From: Opitutia bacterium UBA953
Lineage (GTDB): Bacteria > Verrucomicrobiota > Verrucomicrobiia > Opitutales > UBA953
Direction of reading: 5' to 3'
Assembly: GCA_002293125.1 (NCBI GenBank)
Contig: DBCR01000019.1
Span: 34,597 to 61,084 of the forward strand
DNA length: 26,488 nucleotides
This document shows, piece after piece, positions 7,451-15,726 of the stretch (position 1 is its first letter; the number at the start of each line of letters is the position of its first letter). The translations under genes were made by a program, and so were the position numbers. The notes below the pieces were generated by a model. It saw only the letters and a list, made by a program, of their open reading frames with translations, was not told the DNA's origin and made no database searches.

Positions 7451-8667
7451 CCTGGCTCCCTCCGCTTGACCGGCTGACCCAGGCTCAGTCGGCTTCCGTC
7501 ACGGCGGAGACCAACCGCCCGCTGATTCTCCGTGGCGGCCCCGGCTCCGGCAAGACGGTCGTCCTCCTCCACCGCGCCAAGCGGCTCGGCCTCGCCTCGG
7601 GTCACCCGTCGAAGGTCGCTCTTCTGGTCTACACGAATGTCCTCCGCGACTTCATCCGCTCCGCGACTCACGAGTTGGGACTATCCGAGGAGACCGTCCT
7701 GACGTTCGACCACTGGTGCCGCCTACGCTATGTCGAACTCGTCGGCCCACCGCCGGTCGATAAACAAGGGCACCCTGATTTCAGCCTGATCCGCAAAGGA
7801 CTGCTGGCCCGGCTGAGCGACGGCAGGTCGACGCCCCTCCTGGACGTCGCGCTCGTCGACGAGGGTCAGGACCTCGACGAGGAGTGCTACTCTTTGCTTC
7901 GCCTTTCCGCCCGCCACGTCACGGTAGCCTTCGACCTGAAGCAGTCCCTCTACCGTGAGTCCGGGGAATCCTCGATCCGCCACGCCCTCGGCGCTCCTGC
8001 GCGCGAGCTCGACCTTCAGGCGACCTACCGCGCCTGTCCTTACGTCGTCGACCTGGCCTGCGAGTTCATCGCGGATGAAGCCGAGAAGGAGGCCTTCCGC
8101 GCCCAGGCCGCCACGACTCAGACCGAACGTCAGACCCCCCTGCTCTATCTGGCCGCAGACGAAGCCGACGAGCGTCACCGTCTCGTCGAAATCCTCCGTG
8201 AACGCCTCCTCCGCAACGAACGGGTCGCCATCCTCTTCCCGACCCTCCCTCAGGTGAGCCTGTTCGCCGACTTCCTTCGCGCCCAAGGCATCCTGGCCGA
8301 CCGACAGCCGCAGACCGACTTCCAAGGTCGGCGCACCCCCCTTGATTTCTCTTCCGGGCGACCGGCCGTCTTGACCTACCACAGCGCCAAAGGACTGACC
8401 TTCGATTCGGTCCTGATGCCCGGCGTCACGAGAACGGCGATCCGCGCCCGCCATTCCTCCGCCCGCCGCATGCTTTTCGTCGCGATCACCCGCGCGACCC
8501 ACTGGGTCTATGTCAGCGCCCTCGCCAGAGAATGCAACGAGTCGATGCACGCCGCGATGAAGGCCTTGCAAACTCGCCGACGTGCCCTGCTGCAGACCAA
8601 GTCCGACCTTCCCCGTAAGACCTCGCCCCTCACGCCGCCTACGCGCAGCGACTGGACGGACATCTAA
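7447..8667 (+). CDS. Minimal superfamily I (UvrD/Rep-like) helicase
   Basis: The protein has 406 aa from GTG 7447, which overlaps the stop of the Hsp70-like gene by 4 nt (GTGA). The frame is open further upstream, but that part only overlaps the upstream gene. All core SF1 motifs are visible: Q-motif LTQAQ (10-14), Walker A GGPGSGKT (30-37), Walker B LVDEGQDL (136-143; DEGQ rather than DEAQ), motif III-like FDLKQSLY (162-169), ATYRACP (192-198), motif V TYHSAKGLTFD (310-320) and motif VI LFVAITRAT (343-351). Canonical UvrD/Rep is about 670-720 aa, so the 1B/2B accessory subdomains are mostly missing. It should be an ATP-driven DNA or RNA translocase. It ends 3 bp before a convergent gene, with no terminator between them. 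Confidence 0.88.
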   Translation: MTWLPPLDRLTQAQSASVTAETNRPLILRGGPGSGKTVVLLHRAKRLGLASGHPSKVALLVYTNVLRDFIRSATHELGLSEETVLTFDHWCRLRYVELVGPPPVDKQGHPDFSLIRKGLLARLSDGRSTPLLDVALVDEGQDLDEECYSLLRLSARHVTVAFDLKQSLYRESGESSIRHALGAPARELDLQATYRACPYVVDLACEFIADEAEKEAFRAQAATTQTERQTPLLYLAADEADERHRLVEILRERLLRNERVAILFPTLPQVSLFADFLRAQGILADRQPQTDFQGRRTPLDFSSGRPAVLTYHSAKGLTFDSVLMPGVTRTAIRARHSSARRMLFVAITRATHWVYVSALARECNESMHAAMKALQTRRRALLQTKSDLPRKTSPLTPPTRSDWTDI

Positions 8668-8670
8668 AGG

Positions 8671-9084
8671 TCAGGCACCCTCTTGCAACGCGTCGGTGAA
8701 GAACGCGATGCCGAGCACGAGGCCGGTAAGGATGTCGCTCAGACTGCCGAGGTAACTCAGGATGCCGGGCTCGACGGTGGGGCTGAAGAGGAGCTGCAAG
8801 GAGAAGAGCGCCAGGACGAACACCATCATCCAAGCAGCCCAGCGCTGATAGAAGAACAAGCCACCCATGCTGACGAGGAATAACAAGACGCCGGCACCCC
8901 AGAACAGCAGAGTCAGCAGGTCGGTAAGCTCGAAGTCGCCGGCAGAATCAGCCCGATACCATTCCGCCAGAGTCTCCGGCAACAGCTTGTCCGCCACGAA
9001 AGCCAGCCCGATGGACAACGCGAGAAGCGCGAACAGGGCGACGAGCGCGAAGCGCAGGACGATGCGAGCCTTGGATTTTTCCAT
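8671..9084 (-). CDS. Four-TM integral membrane protein, function unknown
   Basis: The protein has 137 aa from ATG 9084. An upstream in-frame start would add a 27-residue non-hydrophobic, glycine-rich leader and is less likely. Hydrophobic segments at about 9-31, 57-78, 82-101 and 110-130 predict four membrane helices. An acidic loop (33-54) lies between the first two. I do not recognise the family, and no catalytic motif is visible. It converges on the helicase gene with only 3 bp between the stops, and it is not co-directional with either neighbour. A link to the Hsp70/helicase unit is therefore not implied. Confidence 0.75.
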   Translation of the reverse strand: MEKSKARIVLRFALVALFALLALSIGLAFVADKLLPETLAEWYRADSAGDFELTDLLTLLFWGAGVLLFLVSMGGLFFYQRWAAWMMVFVLALFSLQLLFSPTVEPGILSYLGSLSDILTGLVLGIAFFTDALQEGA

Positions 9085-9180
9085 TAGCTTATTGTCGAAA
9101 GCAACCCCACCCCCGCAACGCCAAAGGTCACCCGCCTTTCCGACCCAACCACCTGCGACCCGCATCGGATGAATCTAACT

Positions 9181-9270
9181 TTTGCACCTTTGCACAGGCC
9201 GCAGGCCGATTTGCACTTTTGCACGGTCTCCTGTCTCTCTGGCCAACTGGCCATCTGGTCAACCGATCAA
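9181..9270. repeat. 8-bp-period degenerate tandem array (locus B)
   Basis: The array holds two octamer families. TTTGCACC (9181-9188) and TTTGCACA (9189-9196) are followed after a 13-nt spacer by TTTGCACT (9210-9217) and TTTGCACG (9218-9225). Then come CTGGCCAA (9239-9246), CTGGCCAT (9247-9254), CTGGTCAA (9255-9262) and CCGATCAA (9263-9270). The word ACTTTTGCACC also occurs at 25872-25882. No believable gene lies in 9085-9358. Confidence 0.65.
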
Positions 9271-9303
9271 CAAGCTATGGCCCCCAACGCGAGTCCGCCG
9301 CGC

Positions 9304-9358
9304 CTGCTTCGCAGCCGTTCACCATGCCAGCAGCTCCCCGCGTGCGCCTAGCGCACGC
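9304..9358 (-). other. Hairpins downstream of the esterase stop codon
   Basis: GCGTGCGC (9340-9347) and GCGCACGC (9351-9358) form a perfect 8-bp stem with a CTA loop. It directly abuts the minus-strand stop codon at 9359-9361. A second small hairpin, CTGC-TTC-GCAG (9304-9314), contains GCGAAGC on the minus strand, as does the hairpin at 25969-25985. No T-run follows, so intrinsic termination is doubtful. Confidence 0.55.
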
Positions 9359-10672
9359 TCATTTCCCAACATGCTTCATCACCGCATTGGTCATCCCCTC
9401 ACGGGCCGCCGGCGAGTGACTATGGCCGCTGGGGATATCGTTATAGATCTCCTTGGGGATGGTGAGCTGATTATAGGTGGCGTAGATGCTGGTCGGCGGG
9501 CAGGTGGTGTCGATGAAGCCGACGGTGAAGTAACAGCCGGCCGCCTTGGTCCGGGTGGCGAAGTTCATGCAGTCGAGATAACGATAGGCCTCCAAGACGG
9601 CCATGTCCGGCTTACCGTCGACGACCGGCACGATCTTCGGCCAGCCGGCGATCCGGTTCACCAGCATGCCGCTGTGGTCGCAACCGGCAGGCACGCCGGC
9701 GGCGAAGAAAGTGACGCGCCCGTCGATCCCGGCCGCCGCGATGGCCTGATACCCGCCCTGGCTGGCGCCGGAGACGACCACATGCCTGCCGTCCCACTCG
9801 GGCTGGGCGGTGAGCACATCGATGGCGCGGACCAGTCGCAGCATCATGCCGGTGAAATAGGCTTTCTCCCGGTCGCTCTTATGCTCGTAACGATAGTCCT
9901 TCATCGCGCCGACCTTGAGGTCCGCATAGAACTGCTTGGGTTTGCCGTTCGGCAGACCGTGCGCGTTCATGTCCATGGCGAGGAAGCCCTTTCTCGCCCA
10001 GTTGGCCGAGCCACCGAGAGAGCTATCGCTCACGCCGGCCCCATGGACGGTCAGGATGATCGGCAAGCTCTTGGGCTTGGCGCCGACGGGCTTGGACATG
10101 TAACCGGAGATCTGGAGACCATGCGCCGGGGCAGTGACGTCGAAGGATTCGACGCCCGGAAGCGGCGCCTGGACGGAGACGAGCTTGGGCGCGACCGGCA
10201 CGGCGGCGAGCTTCTGCTTCATGCCAGCCCAGAACGCATCGAAGTCCTCCGGCACGGGCAGGCTGCGCGGGATCTTGGTCGGCTCGACGGCGGCACCGGC
10301 CATGGCTGAGACGGCCAAGGGCTTGCTGCGGGCGTCGAGACGATGGGCGGTGACCTTGAGCTGCAGGAAACCGGGTTCGTCCAACGAGCCGACGACGGTC
10401 GCCTTGCCGTCGACGACCGGAGCGAAGCCCTTCTGCGTCGTCGGCAGTCCGTCCTTCAAGATGACCCAGTCGATCAGGCCGCCGGCGGCGGGCTGACCTT
10501 TCGCTTCGACGGATACGATGAACGTGACCTTCTCGCCGACCCGGTAGGTGGCGTCGGCACGTTCGGCACGGGCAGCGACCGTCAGGGCAGGCGTCGCGGC
10601 GACCTGACTCGGAGCTTGGGCGAACAGCGGCGCGCACAGCAGCGCCACGACAAGGGGTAATAGTCGGTGCAT
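9359..10672 (-). CDS. Secreted acetyl-xylan-esterase-like (AXE1/cephalosporin-C deacetylase type) hydrolase
   Basis: This 437-aa protein has a Sec signal peptide (MHRLLPLVVALLCAPLFAQA). An N-terminal Ig-like beta domain (about 27-125) and an alpha/beta hydrolase domain (about 130-437) follow. The nucleophile elbow GASQGG (Ser304), the acid in GFIDTTCPPT (Asp388) and the histidine in SGHSHSP (His417) give a complete triad. The segment GVPAGCDHSG is typical of the AXE1 family. Relatives remove acetyl groups from xylan or other sugars, so a role in deacetylating glycans outside the cytoplasm is likely. It is last in a minus-strand run, 53 nt behind the Gfo/Idh/MocA gene. It may have an extra promoter there, since TTGACG and TAAAAT can be read, although 20 bp apart. 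Confidence 0.88.
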   Translation of the reverse strand: MHRLLPLVVALLCAPLFAQAPSQVAATPALTVAARAERADATYRVGEKVTFIVSVEAKGQPAAGGLIDWVILKDGLPTTQKGFAPVVDGKATVVGSLDEPGFLQLKVTAHRLDARSKPLAVSAMAGAAVEPTKIPRSLPVPEDFDAFWAGMKQKLAAVPVAPKLVSVQAPLPGVESFDVTAPAHGLQISGYMSKPVGAKPKSLPIILTVHGAGVSDSSLGGSANWARKGFLAMDMNAHGLPNGKPKQFYADLKVGAMKDYRYEHKSDREKAYFTGMMLRLVRAIDVLTAQPEWDGRHVVVSGASQGGYQAIAAAGIDGRVTFFAAGVPAGCDHSGMLVNRIAGWPKIVPVVDGKPDMAVLEAYRYLDCMNFATRTKAAGCYFTVGFIDTTCPPTSIYATYNQLTIPKEIYNDIPSGHSHSPAAREGMTNAVMKHVGK

Positions 10673-10725
10673 ATCATTTTAATGACACCACCCCGGCGCC
10701 CCGTCAAATCCGCATGCCTGGCTGC

Positions 10726-11874
10726 TCAGCGCAAAGGATGCTGGCGGTCAGCCAGCGGCAGCGTGACCTTCTTGCCGTCCGCGGCGAACGACGCGAAGAC
10801 GGCGAGGGTCAGCTCGACGGTCTCCCGACCAGCTTCCGGACCACAGAGGGGCTCGCGCTTGTCGGCGATGGCAGCGAGCAAATCGCGAATGGCGCCATGG
10901 TGTCCGCCGTTGACGAGCTTGATGTCCTTGATGGGTTCGGGTTTACCGACGCCGGCGGTGGTGATGGGCGTCTTCTGTCCATCGCGCTCGAGGATCGCCA
11001 GCGGCTCCTCGTCGATCTGGAGCGAGATGATGCCCTTGGTGCCGATCAAGCGCGCCCCGAACGGCGTGCCTTTGGTCCAGCTGCCTTTCTTGGAATCGAA
11101 ATAAAGCGGAGTACCGCTCTTGGTCTCATAGCGGGCATGGACCTCATCGCCGACGATGAGCCCGACGCCTTCGTCACCGGGCCGGACGTCCGCCTTGGTC
11201 GCCGGCCGGCCTTCGACGAGGATGGTCGCCTCGCAGGAGACAGCCGGACCGGTGAAGAGGGTCGCGAGGTTGAAGCCATGCCCGCCAAGCACCCAAAGGT
11301 CCAGTCCGCCGCCGCGCTGGTCCTGTTTGCCACGCACGCGCACTTCCTTGAGCTCGCCGATCTCACCGGATGCGACGAGCTGCTTCACGACATCGACGAC
11401 GGGGTGGTAACGGTTGCGATGGGCGATGGCGAGCCGCACGCCCTTTTCGGCGCACAGCTTCACGATCTCATCGGCCTCGGCTAAGGTACGCACAAAGGGT
11501 TTCTCGATATAGATTCCCTTCACGCCCGCTTCGATGGCGGCGATGACCATGTCGCGATGCTCATGGATATGCCGTGGGCAGATGGCCGCGATGTCGGGCT
11601 TGGCCTTAGCCAGCATAACCTTGTAGTCGGCAAAGGCCTCCACGCCGCCGAGCCGCTTGGCCGCGTCCGCCAATCCCTTGGGGTCGGCATCGGCGACAGC
11701 GATGATCTTGGTCTGCGGAATCTTCAGCCAGACGGTGTCCTCGCCATGCCCGTAGTTGCCCTGGCCGGTGTGGCCGATGACGCCGACGGTCAGGGGACGC
11801 TCGGCCGTCTGGGCGCCCATGAGGACGGTGGACAGCGCTAAGGCTGAGGTGACGAGGAAATGGAAGCGTTTCAT
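10726..11874 (-). CDS. Exported Gfo/Idh/MocA-family oxidoreductase
   Basis: The protein has 382 aa from ATG 11874, one base after the stop of the sialidase-like gene. The longer open frame to 11985 only overlaps that gene. A hydrophobic N-terminal segment (residues 5-20) looks like a Sec-type signal. It carries KR but not a clear Tat motif. The Rossmann motif is unusual: GVIGHTGQGNYGHG (31-44) has an insertion compared with GxGxxG. CPRHIHEH (99-106), the signature EKPF (124-127) with its conserved lysine, and HRNRYHP (152-158) follow. Family members oxidise or reduce sugars and inositols with NAD(P). Exported members need a tightly bound cofactor, as in GH109-type enzymes. The substrate is unknown; the neighbours suggest a glycan-derived sugar. 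Confidence 0.9.
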   Translation of the reverse strand: MKRFHFLVTSALALSTVLMGAQTAERPLTVGVIGHTGQGNYGHGEDTVWLKIPQTKIIAVADADPKGLADAAKRLGGVEAFADYKVMLAKAKPDIAAICPRHIHEHRDMVIAAIEAGVKGIYIEKPFVRTLAEADEIVKLCAEKGVRLAIAHRNRYHPVVDVVKQLVASGEIGELKEVRVRGKQDQRGGGLDLWVLGGHGFNLATLFTGPAVSCEATILVEGRPATKADVRPGDEGVGLIVGDEVHARYETKSGTPLYFDSKKGSWTKGTPFGARLIGTKGIISLQIDEEPLAILERDGQKTPITTAGVGKPEPIKDIKLVNGGHHGAIRDLLAAIADKREPLCGPEAGRETVELTLAVFASFAADGKKVTLPLADRQHPLR

Positions 11875-11875
11875 G

Positions 11876-14800
11876 TTACTTGGATGAGCGAGGGTTCCTG
11901 AGGAAATAGAATTTGCCGTCTTCGGCACCGCCGAGGAAATCCGGCACGCCGTCAGCGTCGAAGTCGACGGTGGTCGGGCTGACATCGTGGCCTTCGATGT
12001 TCTGCTTCACGAGCGGGCCTTCATCCTTGAACAGCCAGTTGCCGTCCTTGAAGCCGACCTGATGCAGGAAATTAGCGCTCGATGAATTGAGCAGGAAGTC
12101 GGCCTTGCCGTCGCCATCCCAGTCGGTGACGCACAGCTTACGGCGGCCACTCTTGCCGGCGGTGCCTTTGGTCAACTGCAGGGGTTTGCCGTTTTCATCG
12201 CAGAAGGCCCGACGGGGCGAAAGAAGCACCAGCTTGTCGTCGACCTTGGCGCGTTCGAAGAACGCGAGGTAGCCCTCCTGGTCCAGCATGACGAGATCCA
12301 TGAGTCCGTCCTTGTTCCAGTCGACGGCAACCGGCGTCGTGCGCCACTGGGTCAACAAGGCCTTGCCCTGCGGCTTCATCCAACCCCAGGCGAGCGCGGG
12401 CTGCGGGCCGTTCCATTCGACTTCGATGGGCTGAGCTGCGGCGAGCTTGGGTTCCTTACGGGTGCCGACGTTCCGATACCAGACGACCTTACCGAGGATG
12501 GAATTGACGAGGAGGTCCGGGAGTCCGTCGCCGTCCCAATCCGCGACGGTCTGGGTGGTATAACCCCACTTAGCCTCCGCCGGACCCTGGATGCTGCCGT
12601 TGCGGCCTGCCATGATGCGCAGGGTCTTGCCGTCCGCCTGCAGGAGCTTAGGCCCCGCGAACTTGGGCTTAGCGACGCCGGCTCCGCTGAGGTTCTCAAA
12701 GAAAGCGACGTACCCCGCGGTGTTGCCGCTGATGAGGTCGATGTCGCCATCACCGTCCCAATCGAAGCCGACGGGGGTAGCGAGCGCACCGAACTTCATC
12801 TCATCCGCCTGCTGCTTGAAATACTTCGGCGGCAGGAACAGCGGCGTACGGTCGTCGGTGAACTTCCCGGTGTTCTCGAGGTAAGCCACTCGTCCGTCTT
12901 CATCCCCGACGACGAGATCGAGCTTGCCGTCCTTGTTCCAATCGAACGCCACGGGCGTGATCATCTCGAGGTCCATGGTCAGCGGACGCGGCGACCCGGG
13001 CAGCTGCCTGGCCTCAAGCGACGCCTTCCAAGCCGCCGAACGTGCGCCGGTGGTCACGCTCGCGGGTACGGTCAACCGACGTCCGGCGGCATACTTGGGT
13101 TCGCTCCGCGATCCGATATTTTCGAAATAGGTGAAGCCGTCCAAGAACTCGCCGCAAATAAGGTCGAGGTCGCCGTCGCCATCGAAGTCGGCGAAGTTCG
13201 GTGAAGGCCAGCCGAAGACTTCAAGGTCTTTGCCGGCGGACTGCACACGTGCGGGGGCCAAGTACTTGGGCTTATCGTTCGTGCCCTCGTTACGGATGAA
13301 ATACACGAAGCCGCGCAAGGGGCCTTTAACCCACACGCCCTTCTCATTATAGCCGTTGTCCCATCCGTAGTCGGTCCAGTCGCCGACGCCAACGATGACA
13401 TCGATCTTCCCGTCGCCATCATAGTCGGCGAACTTCCACATGTTCGCGCGGACCTTGTTCGGATGCACGTTCGACGGCAGCGGGAGCTTCTTACCAAACT
13501 CCAATCCGGTCTTCGCGAAGTCAGGATACTCGACACCCGGCGACAATACCCGCGGCTTGCCGTCGGCATCCCAGCTGAGCGCGACGTTCTGCATGCCTTT
13601 ACTGATGCGCACACCGGGCTTGAACACGGGCATAGCGTTCTTGGCGGTGTCGGCATCGGCGCGGAAGACATACACGCCGTTCGAAGGCTTATCGGGGCAG
13701 TTGACGACGAGCTCGAATTTACCGTCACCGTTGAGGTCCATGGGTAGGGGCCAGGCCCAGAGTCCGACGCCGAGGTCTACGACGAGGCCAGGGTTGTTAT
13801 ACTTGAGACGCTCGAGGCCGGCCTGACCGGATGCTTCAGTCGCCTTCGGCCAAGCGGCTCCCTCCATAGGCCGGGCAATGATCTTCGCGGGGTCGATGAC
13901 GGCATGCTTCACCAGTTTGCGCTTCCAGGTATAGGTCACGTGGACGAGACCATCGGCGGATTGGATGATGGCGGGATAGCTGAACTCGGCCTTAGGCTCG
14001 TCCTCCAGCACCAACGCGGCCTCCCAGGTGATACCATCCTTACTCACGGCAAGGTTGAGCGGACTGCGTCCCTTGGCGGTGTGGTTATAAATCAGGAGAT
14101 GGCGTCCGTCCTTCAAGGTCACGGCATCAGTCCCGGAATTCGGGTTAGGCAGTTCAGTGAGGTCCACCTTCGACCAGGTCATGCCTTGGTCGTTGGAAAC
14201 CGTGCTGAAGACCTTGGCGTTCCTGGTGCGGCCGACCGACATGAGGCCGCCGTCCTTCAGGAACAGGATGCTCGGTTGGATCGACGCAGGACCAGTGGCT
14301 GGCTGCTCGACGGCGACCTTCTCCCAAGTCGCTCCATTGTCCCGACTCCGCTCGAAATGGATCTGCCACGAAGGGCCGACCTTCAGCCCCTCGGCGCTAC
14401 TACCGGAAAGAATGGTGCCATCCTTCAGCTGCAAGGGCTTGTTCTTAATGGGTCCGAGGATGCCGTCAGGCAAGCGACGCGCTTCGCCCCAAGTCTTACC
14501 GTTATCATCGCTCAGACGGAGTAAGCCCCACCATTCCACAGGATTGGGTCCGACTTTGTAATAAAGCTGCAGCGGTCCTTCCTTGGGTTGGAAGAGCACG
14601 GGGTTCCAACAGGGGAATCGCTTGCCGTCCGGCTGCGTGCCTTCGGCCACCTTGACGGGGGCTGACCATTTGCCATCGACGAGCCTGGCCGTCCAGATGG
14701 AGACATCCGGCTTACCCTCAGCCTCCCCGGCGAACCATGCCGCCACCAACGCGCCGTCCTTCGCCTCGACGATCGTCGTCGCATGGCAGCTGGGTACGGG

Positions 14801-14893
14801 GTTCGTCTCGAAGATAAACTGCGAACGGACGTGGCCCGGTTCGGCCGAGAAGGCCGAAAGCGTCAGGCAAGCGAACAACAGTCGTAAGATCAT
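11876..14893 (-). CDS. Secreted sialidase-like (BNR/Asp-box) protein fused to FG-GAP/VCBS repeats
   Basis: The protein has 1005 aa from ATG 14893, which begins a clear signal peptide (MILRLLFACLTLSAFSA). A GTG at 14950 that overlaps the upstream stop (GTGA) would add 19 residues. Residues 20-340 form a six-bladed sialidase-like propeller of the predicted neuraminidase type. It has the block HATTIVEAKDG (37-47) and Asp boxes SDDNGKTW (128-135), SRDNGATW (183-190), SNDQGMTW (233-240) and SKDGITW (284-290). The classical N-terminal RIP arginine motif is not visible, so true sialidase activity is uncertain. From about 365 onward, nine FG-GAP-type segments occur, each with a calcium-binding D-x-D-x-D-G core (DLNGDGK, DYDGDGK, DFDGDGD, and so on). 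They suggest a second propeller for adhesion or ligand binding. Confidence 0.88.
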   Translation of the reverse strand: MILRLLFACLTLSAFSAEPGHVRSQFIFETNPVPSCHATTIVEAKDGALVAAWFAGEAEGKPDVSIWTARLVDGKWSAPVKVAEGTQPDGKRFPCWNPVLFQPKEGPLQLYYKVGPNPVEWWGLLRLSDDNGKTWGEARRLPDGILGPIKNKPLQLKDGTILSGSSAEGLKVGPSWQIHFERSRDNGATWEKVAVEQPATGPASIQPSILFLKDGGLMSVGRTRNAKVFSTVSNDQGMTWSKVDLTELPNPNSGTDAVTLKDGRHLLIYNHTAKGRSPLNLAVSKDGITWEAALVLEDEPKAEFSYPAIIQSADGLVHVTYTWKRKLVKHAVIDPAKIIARPMEGAAWPKATEASGQAGLERLKYNNPGLVVDLGVGLWAWPLPMDLNGDGKFELVVNCPDKPSNGVYVFRADADTAKNAMPVFKPGVRISKGMQNVALSWDADGKPRVLSPGVEYPDFAKTGLEFGKKLPLPSNVHPNKVRANMWKFADYDGDGKIDVIVGVGDWTDYGWDNGYNEKGVWVKGPLRGFVYFIRNEGTNDKPKYLAPARVQSAGKDLEVFGWPSPNFADFDGDGDLDLICGEFLDGFTYFENIGSRSEPKYAAGRRLTVPASVTTGARSAAWKASLEARQLPGSPRPLTMDLEMITPVAFDWNKDGKLDLVVGDEDGRVAYLENTGKFTDDRTPLFLPPKYFKQQADEMKFGALATPVGFDWDGDGDIDLISGNTAGYVAFFENLSGAGVAKPKFAGPKLLQADGKTLRIMAGRNGSIQGPAEAKWGYTTQTVADWDGDGLPDLLVNSILGKVVWYRNVGTRKEPKLAAAQPIEVEWNGPQPALAWGWMKPQGKALLTQWRTTPVAVDWNKDGLMDLVMLDQEGYLAFFERAKVDDKLVLLSPRRAFCDENGKPLQLTKGTAGKSGRRKLCVTDWDGDGKADFLLNSSSANFLHQVGFKDGNWLFKDEGPLVKQNIEGHDVSPTTVDFDADGVPDFLGGAEDGKFYFLRNPRSSK

Positions 14894-14946
14894 ACGGGGT
14901 GATCCGACTATCCGACTGAACCCCGCAGGAAACAAGCCTGCACTGG

Positions 14947-15726
14947 TCACTGGGCTAACCGGGAAACGATCACCTGCTTGGTCTTACGCTGGATGGAATA
15001 AAGCTCCTGCGGTCGCGTGGGATCCCAGGCGAAGGCCTGACCGGCCGAAGCGAACGCCACCTTGCCCTCCCAACGCGCCTGACCCCCGCCCGCGGGCAGG
15101 CTGAGCCGATAGAGTTCCTTCGCATCATGCCCCGAGACCCAGACCATTCCGTCCAAACCGAAGCCGCCGCCTGAACTGCTGTACAAGCCGAAACGGGCCA
15201 GAAGCTCGGACGGGAACGACCACTCGGCCAAGGGCTTCCAATCGGCGTCATAACGGACGAGCCGGCTCCGCGCCGGATTGCTGTTCACCGCGTAATGCGC
15301 GAAACAGACCAACCAACCCGCGCGCTCGGGCACCGCCCAGGTCAACGAACCCGGCGGGTCGACGAAGACCTTCCGCCCGAGGTGTCGCAAGGTGACGGCG
15401 TCGAAGAACTCCAACGAACTCTCGTCCGGCTTGGCGGGGAAATTGGAGTGGGCCACGACCAGGCGATCGCCGACGACGACGCCTGCGTTGAGGTGCTTGA
15501 TGCCCGACCCGGACGGAGCGCTCCATTCGCCGACCTTACGGCCGGTGGACTTCTCATATTTTCCGAGCGTGCGGTCGCCGATGGCGTAGAAATGTCCCGA
15601 ACCCACGGCCACGCCTTGGTTCGCTTCGGCCGCCGGCCAGCTACGCACGACCTCGAGACGCGCCGTCGGGGCGCTGACGCAGCCCACGAGGCATACGACA
15701 AAAAGGGGGAGCAGGCCTAAGCGCAT
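14947..15726 (-). CDS. Lipoprotein beta-propeller of the family annotated as cycloisomerase
   Basis: The protein has 259 aa from ATG 15726; an upstream in-frame start at 15762 would place 12 residues before the signal and is less likely. The signal ends in a lipobox, LVGC (Cys16), so it should be a lipoprotein. The repeated short beta segments (NQGVAVGSGHFYAIGD, HLNAGVVVGDRLVVAHSNFP, GSLTWAV, GLDGMVWVSGHDAKELY, GQAFAWDP) match a propeller family that databases often name cycloisomerase without biochemical support. I see no metal or catalytic motif. It is first in the minus-strand run. Its TGA overlaps a possible GTG of the sialidase-like gene, so coupling is likely. It probably acts at the outer surface or in the periplasm, perhaps as a binding protein. 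Confidence 0.8.
   Translation of the reverse strand: MRLGLLPLFVVCLVGCVSAPTARLEVVRSWPAAEANQGVAVGSGHFYAIGDRTLGKYEKSTGRKVGEWSAPSGSGIKHLNAGVVVGDRLVVAHSNFPAKPDESSLEFFDAVTLRHLGRKVFVDPPGSLTWAVPERAGWLVCFAHYAVNSNPARSRLVRYDADWKPLAEWSFPSELLARFGLYSSSGGGFGLDGMVWVSGHDAKELYRLSLPAGGGQARWEGKVAFASAGQAFAWDPTRPQELYSIQRKTKQVIVSRLAQ

Noticed and set aside
8668..8670. The four-TM protein as a third member of the Hsp70/helicase system.
   Set aside because: It is convergent rather than co-directional, and nothing in its sequence ties it to the pair; adjacency alone is too weak.
9181..9270. Regularly repeated TTTGCAC words considered as a CRISPR array.
   Set aside because: Units are 8 bp with no spacers of constant length, and no cas gene is present.
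9340..9358. The GC-rich stem beside the esterase stop as a Rho-independent terminator.
   Set aside because: There is no T-tract on the minus strand after the stem; recorded as a hairpin of unknown role.
9182..10309. A 375-codon plus-strand open frame starting in the octamer array.
   Set aside because: It is antisense to the AXE1-like esterase, with its catalytic triad and signal peptide. The N-terminus is merely translated repeat.
14893..14950. GTG at 14950, overlapping the upstream stop as GTGA, as the start of the sialidase-like gene.
   Set aside because: It would place 19 extra residues ahead of a textbook signal peptide that begins with ATG at 14893. It is kept only as an alternative.
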